From assembly GCA_945878555.1 (NCBI GenBank), contig CAMDWI010000016.1, forward strand, positions 1 through 64,000: a stretch of 64,000 nt of DNA, in the 5' to 3' direction. Positions 42,481 through 52,546 of the stretch are shown here, in pieces (the first letter of the stretch is position 1; each line of letters begins with the position of its first letter). Made by a program: the position numbers and the translations under genes. Source of the stretch: Klebsiella pneumoniae (GTDB lineage: Bacteria; Pseudomonadota; Gammaproteobacteria; Eutrophobiales; Eutrophobiaceae). The notes beneath the pieces are model-generated. The model had not been told where the DNA came from. It worked only from the letters and a program-made list of their open reading frames with translations, and searched no databases.

Positions 42481-44400
42481 ATGCTTACACCCGCCGATAT
42501 CCTGTCAGCTGACGGACCGCTGGCTGAATTGATACCCGATTACTCCGTCCGGGCACAACAGATAGAAATGTCCGAGGCGATCGCCAGTGCAATCGCGCAC
42601 CAGGAGTCAATGATCTGTGAGGCCGGAACCGGTACTGGCAAGACCTTTGCCTATCTGGTGCCCGCGATCCTCTCCGGAATGAAGATCATAATTTCGACCG
42701 GTACCCGCCATCTGCAGGATCAGCTCTATCAACGTGATCTGAAGATTATCCAGCAGGCGACCGGACGTGCGATTCATACCTCACTGTTAAAGGGCAGGGC
42801 GAATTATCTGTGCCTGCACCGGCTGGATCTGGTCGAGGCCGATACCGCCGGTATAAATGCGGCGAATGTCTCCCATCTGTTTGGCATCCGCGCCTGGTCG
42901 CAACAGACCAGTAGTGGTGATCTCGCCGAACTGACCAATCTGCCGGAAGATGCGGGTGTCAGAAAGTTTGTGACCTCGACTACGGACAACTGTCTGGGGC
43001 AGGAATGCAGACATTACAGTGATTGTTTTGTGTTCCGTGCACGGCGTGAGGCAATTGAAGCAGACCTGACGGTCGTCAACCATCATCTGTTGCTGGCTGA
43101 CCTGGCCTTGCGGGATCAGGGTTACGGAGAATTGTTACCGATCGCGGATGTGATTATCTTTGATGAGGCCCATCAATTGCCGGATCTCGCCTCGGAATTT
43201 TTCAGCCAGACCCTCAGCAGTCACCAGTTTAATGACTGGGTACGCGACAGCAAACAGGCCTATTACACCGAGGCGGCAGACATGCCGGATTTCCCCGGTG
43301 TGCTCGACAAGGTGGATACGGCGGTCAGGCAGTTACGCCTGACACTGGGCACCCAGGAAGGCCGCATCGCCTGGTACCAGATCCGTGAATCAGCCGGTGT
43401 GCGCGAGGCGATGACGCGCTTGCTGGAGCGTTGCTACGAGGCCCATCAGTTGCTGGAGGGTTTTGCCAATCGTGGCAAGGACCTGGATAATTGTTTCAAA
43501 CGTTGTGCGGCATTGATGGACGGGCTTGACAGTTATCTGGAGTCTCACAGCGAGGACCATGTGCAGTGGCTGGAGCTGCGGGGTAACGGCTTCCTGTTAC
43601 ATCAGACCCCGCTTGATATCGCCGATACGTTCCAGTCACGTATGGCAGGCTATGATTGTTTGTGTATCTATACCTCGGCCACATTGACGGTGAAGGGAAG
43701 CTTCAGCCATTTCGCTGCACAACTGGGCCTGGAAGAACTCAGACAAGAGAGCTGGGAAAGCCCGTTTGATTTCACGCAGCAGGCACTGTTATACCTGCCG
43801 ACCGGTCTGCCAGATCCCCGCACCGAGGGTTACACCGACAAGGTCCTTGAGGCCGCCTTGCCGGTGCTGCAACTGACCCGGGGCCGCGCCTTTATGCTGT
43901 TTACCAGCCATCGGGCCCTGCAGATTGCGGCGGCGACCATCCGTACACGCATCGATTTTCCGGTCTTTGTACAGGGGGATGCGCCCAAGACAGAGCTGTT
44001 GGAGACTTTCCGCCACACCCCGCATGCAGTGTTGCTGGGCACACAGAGTTTCTGGGAGGGCGTTGATGTGAAGGGGCAGGCGCTCAGCTGCGTTATCATC
44101 GACAAGCTGCCGTTTGCCACCCCGGATGATCCGGTGTTGCAGGCACGGATGAAAAAACTGGAAGAGCAGGGCAGAAACCCGTTTATGGATTACCAGTTAC
44201 CCGAGGCGGTCATCACACTGAAACAGGGGGTCGGCCGCCTGATCCGGGATACACATGATTATGGCATCCTGATGATCTGTGACCCCCGATTGACGGCCAA
44301 ATCGTATGGCAGGATATTTTTGAAGAGCTTGCCCCCGATGAAGCAAACAGGCTCGCTCAGCGAGGTTGAGGCCTTTCTGCACCGGCGTGAGACAGTGTGA
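42481..44400 (+). CDS. yoaA: DinG-family ATP-dependent helicase YoaA
   Basis: 639 residues, XPD-like 5'-3' helicase. Walker A GTGTGKTFAY, DEAH in IIFDEAHQLPDL, and four cysteines for the Fe-S cluster (YLCLH and DNCLGQECRHYSDCF). C-terminal motifs: ATLTVKGSF, LLGTQSFWEGVDVKG, QGVGRLIRD. Size and sequence fit YoaA better than DinG. In E. coli YoaA acts with HolC at damaged forks. Starts 15 bases after epmA, so likely co-transcribed. Confidence 0.9.
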   Translation: MLTPADILSADGPLAELIPDYSVRAQQIEMSEAIASAIAHQESMICEAGTGTGKTFAYLVPAILSGMKIIISTGTRHLQDQLYQRDLKIIQQATGRAIHTSLLKGRANYLCLHRLDLVEADTAGINAANVSHLFGIRAWSQQTSSGDLAELTNLPEDAGVRKFVTSTTDNCLGQECRHYSDCFVFRARREAIEADLTVVNHHLLLADLALRDQGYGELLPIADVIIFDEAHQLPDLASEFFSQTLSSHQFNDWVRDSKQAYYTEAADMPDFPGVLDKVDTAVRQLRLTLGTQEGRIAWYQIRESAGVREAMTRLLERCYEAHQLLEGFANRGKDLDNCFKRCAALMDGLDSYLESHSEDHVQWLELRGNGFLLHQTPLDIADTFQSRMAGYDCLCIYTSATLTVKGSFSHFAAQLGLEELRQESWESPFDFTQQALLYLPTGLPDPRTEGYTDKVLEAALPVLQLTRGRAFMLFTSHRALQIAAATIRTRIDFPVFVQGDAPKTELLETFRHTPHAVLLGTQSFWEGVDVKGQALSCVIIDKLPFATPDDPVLQARMKKLEEQGRNPFMDYQLPEAVITLKQGVGRLIRDTHDYGILMICDPRLTAKSYGRIFLKSLPPMKQTGSLSEVEAFLHRRETV

Positions 44401-44417
44401 GTGTAGAGCCTCTTTTT

Positions 44418-45260
44418 TTAGCTGCCCCGAAGTGTTTCCACCACATAATGACCGTGTTTATTCGCGGACAGCAGGGCCAGCAATTCTGGCAGGGTTTCCT
44501 TCAGCGTTGCCTCCAGTGTATACGGCGGATTCAGTATGACCATGCCACAGGCATGCATGGCCGGGCCACCATCTACCTTGCCGATATCCAGACTGACATG
44601 CAGGTTTTCCTTGCAGGGCAACACTGTGAACCGGCGTAACAGGTTGTCGGTCGTCCTGGCATCAATGACCGGATACCAGATGGCATAGATGCCCGGTGCA
44701 AACCGTTGCAGCGCATCTTCAAGGCCACGGCTGACCTGCCGGTAATCATTTTCAAGTTCATAGGAGGGGTCAATCAGGATCAGACCACGACGCTCCCGGG
44801 GTGGCAGCCTGGCCTTGAGTCCCTGCCAGGCATCCATCATTTCACAACTGACACCCGCCTTGCGGTGATAATGTTCTGACAGTATACGAAAATCGGTTGG
44901 ATGACGTTCACCCAGCCAGATACGATCTGTCGGGCGCAACATTTGCACGGCAATTTCAGGCGAGCCAGGGTAGACCGTCAGTGTCCCGTCCGGATTCAGC
45001 TGGCGTATGATACCGAGGTAATCCTGAAGGAGCTGTGATTTTGGTCTGGCAGACCACAGACGGCCGATGCCACCGGCATACTCACGGTTCTTCTGCATAT
45101 AGGTATGGGCTACCTTGTAGAGTCCGGCACCGGCATGGGTATCGTGATAGTAGAACGGTGTATCTTTTTTCTTGAGGTATTGGAGGATGGCGACCTCGAC
45201 CATGTGTTTCAGTACATCGGCGAAATTGCCGGCGTGAAAGCCGTGGCGGTAACTGAGCAT
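44418..45260 (-). CDS. rlmJ: 23S rRNA (adenine(2030)-N6)-methyltransferase RlmJ
   Basis: 280 residues. Diagnostic start MLSYRHGFHAGNFADVLKHM; SAM-binding DTHAGAGLY; catalytic IDPSYELENDY (DPPY/NPPY-type); late MHACGMVILNPPYTLE. Methylates A2030 of 23S rRNA. Convergent with yoaA, 17 bases apart, and monocistronic. The 171-base gap upstream shows nothing recognisable. Confidence 0.95.
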   Translation of the reverse strand: MLSYRHGFHAGNFADVLKHMVEVAILQYLKKKDTPFYYHDTHAGAGLYKVAHTYMQKNREYAGGIGRLWSARPKSQLLQDYLGIIRQLNPDGTLTVYPGSPEIAVQMLRPTDRIWLGERHPTDFRILSEHYHRKAGVSCEMMDAWQGLKARLPPRERRGLILIDPSYELENDYRQVSRGLEDALQRFAPGIYAIWYPVIDARTTDNLLRRFTVLPCKENLHVSLDIGKVDGGPAMHACGMVILNPPYTLEATLKETLPELLALLSANKHGHYVVETLRGS

Positions 45261-45431
45261 GGTGACAATGAGTCCTGAGGGGTCGAGGCGGGCAGTTTAC
45301 AGCATTGCCCTCTGCCGGTCTTTTGAAACTGTCGTCACGATAACGTACAGAATAGCAGCGCTGAAATAATCATTGAAATATTCCGGTTTCAGGCCATACT
45401 TTTCGCTCTACCTGACGGTCAGGAGTCAGCC

Positions 45432-45632
45432 ATGAAGACATCCCGTATCCTGCTGTTGTTTACCGGTATCATGATCAGCCTGACCACACTGGTCGGACTG
45501 ATTATTTATCTGACCCGTGCCCGTATAATCACACCTGAAATGGGTTTACTGCTGCTGACAGGTCTGCTTGGCCTGTACATTGGTTGCGGGGTCCTGATAG
45601 TAGTGTATCGTCTGCTGCGTCATCTGGAATAA
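45432..45632 (+). CDS. Small membrane protein with two TM helices
   Basis: 66 residues, no family recognised. Two hydrophobic segments: about 6-28 (LLLFTGIMISLTTLVGLIIY) and 38-60 (EMGLLLLTGLLGLYIGCGVL). AGGAG at 45421-45425 with six-base spacing strongly supports translation. The short basic N-terminus implies N-in topology with both termini inside. Convergent with the 203-residue protein at 45652. Confidence 0.7.
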   Translation: MKTSRILLLFTGIMISLTTLVGLIIYLTRARIITPEMGLLLLTGLLGLYIGCGVLIVVYRLLRHLE

Positions 45633-45651
45633 CCGGTAACACTTAAACAGG

Positions 45652-46263
45652 TTATTTCAGATACTGTTTGAATATACTTTCAAAGTCGCTGGCGGCGAGA
45701 TCGGTGTCCTGCACGTTTAGTGACAGCCGCATATCAGTCTGTTCCCTGACAATGTCGTGTATTTTCTGGATCAGGCTAATCGGCATCGGGGCGGTACGCA
45801 GATCCGTAACTGCCAGCCCGATTTCGCCGGATTTGGCATGGACCTGTTTTAACAGGACGACGGGCAGGAAATGGTTATCAAGCATCAGGTTAAAGCCCCG
45901 GTAGATACTGCCTACGAAGTCGACCAGCTTTTCACCATACTGGTTCTGGGAGGCCGTCAGGCTGCCATGACGTGTCGAATCGAGGTCTATCGGCAGATTG
46001 CATTTTTCCAGTCCATAAAAGCTGAGACTCTCCCAGGTCTTGTTGCGCGGGCTACATAACATGCCTATCAGGCCTTTTTCCCAGCAGGGTTTCAGATATT
46101 CAGGTTTGAATCCGGTCAGTAACTCCTGGTCTTTCAGTAATAACCGGCCCTTGTCATAGTAGAGTTTGCCGAGTATTGATTCCTGCTCACGTATATGCAG
46201 GATCAGGTGCTCTCCCAGTCCATATTTGAACAGTACTTCCAGTAATGTGTTATTCGAGCTCAT
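45652..46263 (-). CDS. Uncharacterised cytosolic protein divergent from a PilZ gene
   Basis: 203 residues; no family recognised. No signal or TM segment. A positively and negatively charged mixed alpha/beta sequence with the stretch YYDKGRLLLKDQELLTGFK and a C-terminal AVTDLRTAPMPISLIQKI. Codon use looks like its neighbours. It faces a PilZ gene across 173 bases, so a link to c-di-GMP signalling is possible but only by position. Confidence 0.65.
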   Translation of the reverse strand: MSSNNTLLEVLFKYGLGEHLILHIREQESILGKLYYDKGRLLLKDQELLTGFKPEYLKPCWEKGLIGMLCSPRNKTWESLSFYGLEKCNLPIDLDSTRHGSLTASQNQYGEKLVDFVGSIYRGFNLMLDNHFLPVVLLKQVHAKSGEIGLAVTDLRTAPMPISLIQKIHDIVREQTDMRLSLNVQDTDLAASDFESIFKQYLK

Positions 46264-46436
46264 TCCGGGTTGGTTCCCTTGACTGCTGATGGTTCCCGTC
46301 AGTCTCGACGGGCTTTATAATAGTATGGTGGCTCCGGTTGCTGAATTCAGCTATTTACCCCAACTAACTAGCCGGATCGTATTGAAGTCTATGTTAATAT
46401 ATATTGGCCGCAATTAAAATTTTATTAGATGGTGCT

Positions 46437-46799
46437 ATGAATCCGAACAATGGTATTGAAAATCGAGCCTACAGTCGCATAGGTGCTGAAGTAACTGTCG
46501 AAATCCAGTCGGCGCCCGGGGCGGATTCACTCGATGGCAGCAAGATGATCTGCAAAACACGGGATATTTCGCTGATTGGTATGGGCATTTATACGATGAT
46601 CCAGTTGCCTAAAGGCACCCGCCTCATTCTGAATGTAGAGTTGGGAATACCGCCGCGCATGTTTAATCTGATGGGGCAGGTCATCTGGTCGGCACAGGAC
46701 CCGCATACGGGCATGTACAAAACCGGAATTCATCTAACCAATATGCCGGGGGATACCTCTGCCTGGCATGCAGCCGTATTGCAACGCCTGATCGGATAA
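46437..46799 (+). CDS. PilZ domain protein
   Basis: 120 residues consisting of one PilZ domain. Both c-di-GMP motifs are present: RxxxR as RAYSR near residue 10, and DxSxxG as DISLIG near residue 44. A stand-alone PilZ acts as a c-di-GMP receptor for motility, exopolysaccharide or secretion. ATG 46437 is chosen over an in-frame TTG at 46404, which adds nothing to the family match. Confidence 0.9.
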   Translation: MNPNNGIENRAYSRIGAEVTVEIQSAPGADSLDGSKMICKTRDISLIGMGIYTMIQLPKGTRLILNVELGIPPRMFNLMGQVIWSAQDPHTGMYKTGIHLTNMPGDTSAWHAAVLQRLIG

Positions 46800-46860
46800 C
46801 GCATTCTACAATTCCAGCAACGACTCTACTCCAGCTGGAAAGTTTGATTATGGATTGTCC

Positions 46861-49110
46861 CTAGTCCTCAGTGTTTTCTTCTCTCGTACGCTCCTGCGGA
46901 TTCCGTCTGACCAATCCGGTGATCTTGCGGATCCAGCCACTGCCTTCCTGGTCCTCCGCCTGCACCATTTCTGCCAACAGCAAATAGTTAATCTTGCCTG
47001 TGCCGAGCACCGGCAACTCTTCGGCCAGCACAATCTTGCGGGGGATATATAACTCACTCAACTTCAGCTTGCGCACTACCTCCTGTAATTGTTTGCGATC
47101 AGCACCATGGTAGTCTGTGACCAGGATGATCTTTTCGCCCTTCTTGTCGTCCACCAGTGCAACAGCGGCGTGGTTGGCCTCGGGCCAGCAATGCATTGCG
47201 AGTTCTTCAACAGTGGTCAGCGATACCATCTCGCCACCCAGTTTGGCAAACCGTTTTGCGCGACCGAGTATCGTGATAAAGCCGTCCTCATTGATGCTGG
47301 CAATATCACCGGTATCGTGCCAGCCCTTACCACGTGCCGTTTCGGGCGCGACTATCCGGCCATCCGAGTCATGTAACAGGTAACCCAGCATGATATTCGG
47401 ACCGCGGACAACCAGTCGGCCACCTTCATCAATGCCTTCAACAGGCTCCAGATAACATTCCATACCCGGCAGTGGCAGACCAACTGTGCCGGTCCGCGAT
47501 ATGAGCGGGGTATTAACAGAGATAACCGGGCTGGTTTCCGTGACACCATAACCTTCAAAGATACGGATGCCGAATTTATCCATATACATCTGACGGGTGT
47601 CATCACGCAGTTTCTCAGCGCCGGCAACGACATAACGCAGCGTATGGAAGTCATAGGCATGTGCGTATTTTGCATACCCTTTGTAGAAGGTATTGGCCCC
47701 GAAGAAGATGGTCGCATTTTTTTCGTAGACCAGCTGCGGGATAATCCGGTAATGCAGCGGGGTCGGATAGAGGTAAATCTTGCTGCCACCGAGCAGCGGC
47801 ATCAACAATCCGGCATTCAGGCCGAATGAGTGAAACAGGGGCAGACAGGTAAAGACGATATCAGACGGTTTGAAATCGATATGGACACGGACCTGCGCAA
47901 AGTTGGACAGTATGTTGGCATGGGAAAGCACTACACCCTTCGGGACTCCTTCTGAACCGGAGGTAAACAGGATTACCGCAGGACTGTCCGGATCGAGCTT
48001 CGTCGTACGGCGTCGGTAGCTGGCCTCGGGGTTGCGTGCCTGCAGCGCGCCAACAACCTTGTCAGCTGTACTTATCCTGCCGCGCAGGTCTTCGAGATAG
48101 ACCACCCGGACATGTTGTTGTAGTTCCTCCACCAGTGCATGCAAACCGGCGCGTTCTATGAATGTGCTTGAGGTGAACACGGTACGGATCTTCGCTGTTT
48201 TACAGGCCTTGAGAATATTCTGGGTACCGGAGGTGAAGTTCAGCATGGCCGGAACCCGACCGAGATACTGCAATGCGAACAGACAGACGACGATGGTTGC
48301 CGTGTTCGGCAGCAAAAGCCCGGTGTTTTCCCCGACGTCTGTTTGCCTTTCCAGTACGCGGGACAGGACCAGACTTCGGGTAATCAGCTGACTATATGTC
48401 AGCTCGGCCTGGTTGGTATCTTCCAGTACTATCAGTTTCTTCCCGAATTTTTGTGCAGCCTCACACAGACCCAGAAACAGCGTCTTGCGGTAATCATAAG
48501 TAACAAACTGCAGATGCAACATCAGTTTTTCCAGACGCAGTGCCGCCTCCTTGCGCCGTGCATGACCCGACAGGTCCGGGCTGATGTTCATCTTGCACGG
48601 AGGCAGGATAGTCAGCGTGATACGTGGAAAACGTTTTACATGACCGCGATCTTTCAGATAAGAAAACGGACTGAGCTGGGCACCGTCAATCGCAACAGGC
48701 AGTATCATTGCATCGGCCTTGTCAGCTATCAGGGCAGGGCCTTCATAAATTTTCATCAATGTGCCGGTTGTGGTAATGCGACCTTCAGGAAATATGACGG
48801 CCTTCCTGTTATCGCGTATGTAGCGAATCATCGATTTCAGTGACAGGGGGCTGTTCGGATCCATTTCGAACAGTTCTACAAATTGTAGAAAGAAACGGAA
48901 CGAACGGCGGGTTGCCACACCAGTGTTGATTGCAAAAGTGGGCGTTTCCGGTAGCCAGGCATAAAGCAGGATGCCATCAAGCAGCGAGGTATGGTTGGCA
49001 ACGATCAGCACGCGGTTGCCTGCCTTATGATAGTTGTCCATGCCGTTAACGGTGACACCGTATAACAGTCGTAGCAGGCAACGTACCAGCAGTTTGAGGA
49101 TCTTTATCAT
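46861..49110 (-). CDS. aas: Bifunctional acyl-ACP synthetase / 2-acyl-glycerophosphoethanolamine acyltransferase
   Basis: 749 residues. N-terminal PlsC domain (1-200) with HX4D in NHTSLLDG and FPEGR. Then an ANL acyl-ACP synthetase domain (about 225-720) with VILFTSGSEGVPKGVVLSH, FEGYGVTETSPV, and WHDTGDIASINEDGFITILGR; the C-terminal lysine is in VLGTGKINY. Reacylates lysophosphatidylethanolamine at the inner membrane. Same layout as E. coli Aas (719 residues), without an MFS domain. Followed downstream by the PilZ gene in convergent orientation. Confidence 0.9.
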   Translation of the reverse strand: MIKILKLLVRCLLRLLYGVTVNGMDNYHKAGNRVLIVANHTSLLDGILLYAWLPETPTFAINTGVATRRSFRFFLQFVELFEMDPNSPLSLKSMIRYIRDNRKAVIFPEGRITTTGTLMKIYEGPALIADKADAMILPVAIDGAQLSPFSYLKDRGHVKRFPRITLTILPPCKMNISPDLSGHARRKEAALRLEKLMLHLQFVTYDYRKTLFLGLCEAAQKFGKKLIVLEDTNQAELTYSQLITRSLVLSRVLERQTDVGENTGLLLPNTATIVVCLFALQYLGRVPAMLNFTSGTQNILKACKTAKIRTVFTSSTFIERAGLHALVEELQQHVRVVYLEDLRGRISTADKVVGALQARNPEASYRRRTTKLDPDSPAVILFTSGSEGVPKGVVLSHANILSNFAQVRVHIDFKPSDIVFTCLPLFHSFGLNAGLLMPLLGGSKIYLYPTPLHYRIIPQLVYEKNATIFFGANTFYKGYAKYAHAYDFHTLRYVVAGAEKLRDDTRQMYMDKFGIRIFEGYGVTETSPVISVNTPLISRTGTVGLPLPGMECYLEPVEGIDEGGRLVVRGPNIMLGYLLHDSDGRIVAPETARGKGWHDTGDIASINEDGFITILGRAKRFAKLGGEMVSLTTVEELAMHCWPEANHAAVALVDDKKGEKIILVTDYHGADRKQLQEVVRKLKLSELYIPRKIVLAEELPVLGTGKINYLLLAEMVQAEDQEGSGWIRKITGLVRRNPQERTREENTED

Positions 49111-49205
49111 CGTAGGGACATTCTACGAATATTCCGCATTAACTGCCAACATCCGCGGTAGAAAGTCAGACCTGCCGGGATACGGCAGGCCAACAGTTCA
49201 GGTGT

Positions 49206-50849
49206 TTATGCGCCGGCAGCGAGGGCCGGAGCATCCATCAGTACGAGGGTCTGACCGGGTTGTAAAGGTTTGCTGCCGGAGAGTTTGTTCCACTTTTGTA
49301 ACTGGGCGACTGTCACTCCAAATGTCTGCGATATCATCCAGAGGGTGTCGCCTTTCTTGACGGTGTAACGGATATGGCCTTCTTCATTCTTGGAATAATC
49401 CTTGCTGGCGTCCTTGTTATCAGCCATAGACTGGGCTTTGACCACAGGTTTGGACGGGTTCCACATATTCAGTTTCTGACCCGGGCGCAGTGTGCTGTTT
49501 GCATTCAGACCGTTCCATGCGAGCAGGTCCTTGACATTGACGCCCATGCGTTTGCCTATGAGCCAGAGGCTGTCTCCGGAACGCACAGTGTATATCTGTT
49601 TCTCGCCAGGTGTTTGTGCACCTGCCACACGCTGCTGGTGATCCAGGGCAGGTGAGTTCATCCGGGTCGTATTTTTTGAGCCCGGTATCATCAGCGTCTG
49701 GCCTACGTGTATCAGGTTGCCTTTCAGATTATTGGTTTCCTTCAGCATGGCCACGCTGGTCTTGTAACGCTCGGCTATTTGTCCCAGGGTCTCACCCTTG
49801 GAAATGACATGCTGGTTCCAGGTCACACGCTGGTCTTTTGGTATGGAAACAAGACCGGTGAGGAAAGTCTTTTCCTTGTCGAGCGGCAGCAACAGGTAAT
49901 GCGGGCCTTCCGGATCGGTTGCCCAGCGGCTGAAACCTGGATTGAGTGTATAAATCTCGTCCATTGTCATGCCGGTCAGTGAGGCGACGGTAGACAGATC
50001 AAGCTGGCCGTCTATGTCAACCTTCGTAAAATAGGGTTTATCCGGTATAGGTTTGAGTGACAGGCCGTATTTTTCGGGGTTTGCAACGATTTCGGCGACA
50101 GCGAGCAGGCTGGGCACATAACCACGCGTTTCTTTGTGAACCACCAGCGAGAAGAAGTCGGTCTTCTTCTTGGCAGCGTTGTTTTTGGTAATTGCACGCT
50201 CGATATTACGTTCGCCGGTGTTGTAAGCGGCGAGGGCAAGTTCCCAGTCGCCAAACTGGTTATGCAGTTTTTGTAAATAGTCGAGGGCGGCACGGGTAGC
50301 AGCAACAATGTCGCGTCTGCCGTCGTACCACCAGTTCTGTTTCAGTCCAAACAGCTTGCCCGTACCCGGGATAAACTGCCAGATACCGGAGGCATGACTT
50401 CTGGAATAGGCAAACGGATGATAGGCGCTTTCCACGATCGGCAACAACGCCAGTTCAAGCGGCATGTCGCGTTTTTCGATTTCTTCAACAATATAATATA
50501 TGTACGGGGTGGCACGTTCGGCCACGCGGTTCAGGTACTCCTGATTACGCGCATACCAGGCAATCTTTTCCTTGACTACCTTGTTATCGACATGACGCTT
50601 CAGTGTGAGACTATCGCGAATTCTAATCCACACATCACCCTGATTATCCAGCGCCGCATTTTCACCGGACAGATTTATCTCATCCTGTGTTGATGTGTTC
50701 TTTTTGTACTTTCGACTGTTGGCTATATATGAATTTGCATCAGCAGATTCATTATCGTTACCGGAACGGGAGGACTGGAATGAAGGTGTTGTGGAACACG
50801 CTGTCAGTGTCAGCAAGAGTGCAATTATCAGAAGTTGTTTTTGTCGCAT
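49206..50849 (-). CDS. mltD: Membrane-bound lytic murein transglycosylase D with three LysM domains
   Basis: 547 residues. Lipoprotein signal with lipobox LTAC; SLT domain (about 110-260) with catalytic Glu in LPIVESAYHPFAYSRSHASG, GIWQFIPGTGKLFGLK, and ALAAYNTGE; then three LysM repeats (about 345-390, 410-455, 490-535: VISKGETLGQIAERYKTS, YTVRSGDSLWLIGKRMG, YTVKKGDTLWMISQTFG). Cleaves murein to anhydromuropeptides in the outer membrane. It is upstream of aas on the same strand, but a 95-base gap leaves operon membership open. Confidence 0.95.
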   Translation of the reverse strand: MRQKQLLIIALLLTLTACSTTPSFQSSRSGNDNESADANSYIANSRKYKKNTSTQDEINLSGENAALDNQGDVWIRIRDSLTLKRHVDNKVVKEKIAWYARNQEYLNRVAERATPYIYYIVEEIEKRDMPLELALLPIVESAYHPFAYSRSHASGIWQFIPGTGKLFGLKQNWWYDGRRDIVAATRAALDYLQKLHNQFGDWELALAAYNTGERNIERAITKNNAAKKKTDFFSLVVHKETRGYVPSLLAVAEIVANPEKYGLSLKPIPDKPYFTKVDIDGQLDLSTVASLTGMTMDEIYTLNPGFSRWATDPEGPHYLLLPLDKEKTFLTGLVSIPKDQRVTWNQHVISKGETLGQIAERYKTSVAMLKETNNLKGNLIHVGQTLMIPGSKNTTRMNSPALDHQQRVAGAQTPGEKQIYTVRSGDSLWLIGKRMGVNVKDLLAWNGLNANSTLRPGQKLNMWNPSKPVVKAQSMADNKDASKDYSKNEEGHIRYTVKKGDTLWMISQTFGVTVAQLQKWNKLSGSKPLQPGQTLVLMDAPALAAGA

Positions 50850-50937
50850 CGCGCAATCGTATGGATCTGACTCCGGATGGTCAAGTTTTTTTTACTGCAG
50901 TGATCCGTGATGGGTGATCACGATGAGTGATCACATT

Positions 50938-51708
50938 TCAGAATTGATCTTTCCATTTTCGTAGTATGGTGAACACATCAACCGCATGATCAAGTTTGTG
51001 TCCTGCAAATTTTTCTGCTGCAAATTTTACTTCATCCACATGCGTACGCAAAAAAGGGTTGGTTGTTTTTTCACACGCGAGTGTGCCAGGCACTGTGGGA
51101 ATATTTTTTTCGCGCAGTTTTGTACACGATTCAATACGCGCTGTAATGTAAGTATTCTCCGGTTCTACTGCCCGGGCAAAGCGCAGATTGGCCAGTGTGT
51201 ATTCGTGTGTACAATATACGACGGTCTCATTCGGGAGTTTTGCAACTTTGTTGATAGAATGATACAGCTGGGCAGCAGTGCCTTCAAACAGTCGACCACA
51301 CCCGGCCATGAATAGGGTGTCACCAATAAACAGATTACCCCCTCCGTGATAGGCAATATGACCCGCTGTATGTCCGGGTACATCGATAATTAAAAACTCC
51401 TGATCCAGTCCCTCCGGAGTGATCACTTTACCTTCCGCAAGTGCATGGGTCATCCCCGGGATGGATTCATGTGCAGGTCCATAGACCGGTATCTGGTAAT
51501 ATTGCAACAGTGTATTGATACCGCCTGTATGATCTGGATGGTGATGGGTCACCAGTATGGCAACAGGTGTCAGTTGAGCTTTTTTGATCGTGTCAATGAC
51601 GGGCGAGGCGTCACCCGGGTCGACAATTGCGACAGTCTGGTTGCGGGTGTTTACGATAAGCCAGATGTAATTGTCCCTGAATGCATGTACAGGTTTTATT
51701 TCTATCAT
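50938..51708 (-). CDS. gloB: Hydroxyacylglutathione hydrolase (glyoxalase II)
   Basis: 256 residues from ATG 51708. Metallo-beta-lactamase fold with the binuclear site VTHHHPDHTGG, then histidine in VPGHTAGH, aspartate in LFIGDTLFMAGCGRLF, and late histidine in CTHEYTLANLRFA. The C-terminal substrate domain ends in FTILRKWKD. Hydrolyses S-lactoylglutathione in methylglyoxal detoxification. Divergent from the yafS-like gene, 55 bases apart, an order shared with enterics. Confidence 0.95.
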   Translation of the reverse strand: MIEIKPVHAFRDNYIWLIVNTRNQTVAIVDPGDASPVIDTIKKAQLTPVAILVTHHHPDHTGGINTLLQYYQIPVYGPAHESIPGMTHALAEGKVITPEGLDQEFLIIDVPGHTAGHIAYHGGGNLFIGDTLFMAGCGRLFEGTAAQLYHSINKVAKLPNETVVYCTHEYTLANLRFARAVEPENTYITARIESCTKLREKNIPTVPGTLACEKTTNPFLRTHVDEVKFAAEKFAGHKLDHAVDVFTILRKWKDQF

Positions 51709-51763
51709 GAAGGTTGTCCGTATACGATATGACAATGACAAATACCAGACTATCATAGTAACC

Positions 51764-52546
51764 ATGTCGGATAATCAAAAACCGGAGTCAGCGGAGCCTC
51801 CGTTCAACAGCAGACTCAGAATGTGGTTTGAGCGACCGCTTGGAAAATATATACGTGAACGTGAATGCCAGTTGCTCGACGCGATACTGCCTAATCTGTT
51901 CGGGTATCATTTCATGCAGGTAGGTACACTGTACGGTGACAGGTTGCTCGACAGTACCCGTATCAGTCACCGGATCGTAGTGCAGCTGGAGGAAGAAGGT
52001 ACGCATACCGTTGGCGATGCCACATTGCTATGCCCGTCTGACTGTCTGCCGGTTGCCGCCGATTCGATTGATGTGGTGTTGATGCCACATGTGCTTGAAT
52101 ATTCCCCGAATCCACACAAGTTATTGCGGGAAGTCGAGCGGGTCCTGATAGGGGAAGGCCATCTGATCATTACCGGTTTTAACCCTTGGAGTCTTTGTGG
52201 TCTCTGGCATCTGTTATTAGCCTGGCGGGCGGAACCTCCCTGGAGTGGGCATTTTTTCAGTTACAAGCGCATCAAGGACTGGTTTTCCTTGCTTGACCTG
52301 GAGGTTGTCCGGATTGAGCGTTTCTTTTACCGCCCACCACTGGCAAACATGAAGATGCAGTCCCGCCTGACTTTCCTGGAAAAACTGGGTAATTATTGCT
52401 GGTCGGTCTTTGGCGGAATTTATATCATCGTGGTCAGAAAGCGGGTCATACCGCTGACCCCGGTCAAGCTGACCTGGCATAAACGCCGGCGGATGATTGA
52501 ATCAGGGGTGGTCGAACCCACTATACGTAGCCGGACAGATATATAA
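51764..52546 (+). CDS. yafS: YafS-like SAM-dependent methyltransferase
   Basis: 260 residues. Class I methyltransferase of the type next to rnhA in many gammaproteobacteria. Matching stretches: [40 protein letters not shown] (motif between strands 4 and 5), and [22 protein letters not shown]. The GxG loop of motif I is weak. Substrate unknown. The TAA stop overlaps the ATG of rnhA by one base, so translation is coupled. ATG 51764 avoids an upstream non-conserved frame. Confidence 0.85.
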   Translation: MSDNQKPESAEPPFNSRLRMWFERPLGKYIRERECQLLDAILPNLFGYHFMQVGTLYGDRLLDSTRISHRIVVQLEEEGTHTVGDATLLCPSDCLPVAADSIDVVLMPHVLEYSPNPHKLLREVERVLIGEGHLIITGFNPWSLCGLWHLLLAWRAEPPWSGHFFSYKRIKDWFSLLDLEVVRIERFFYRPPLANMKMQSRLTFLEKLGNYCWSVFGGIYIIVVRKRVIPLTPVKLTWHKRRRMIESGVVEPTIRSRTDI

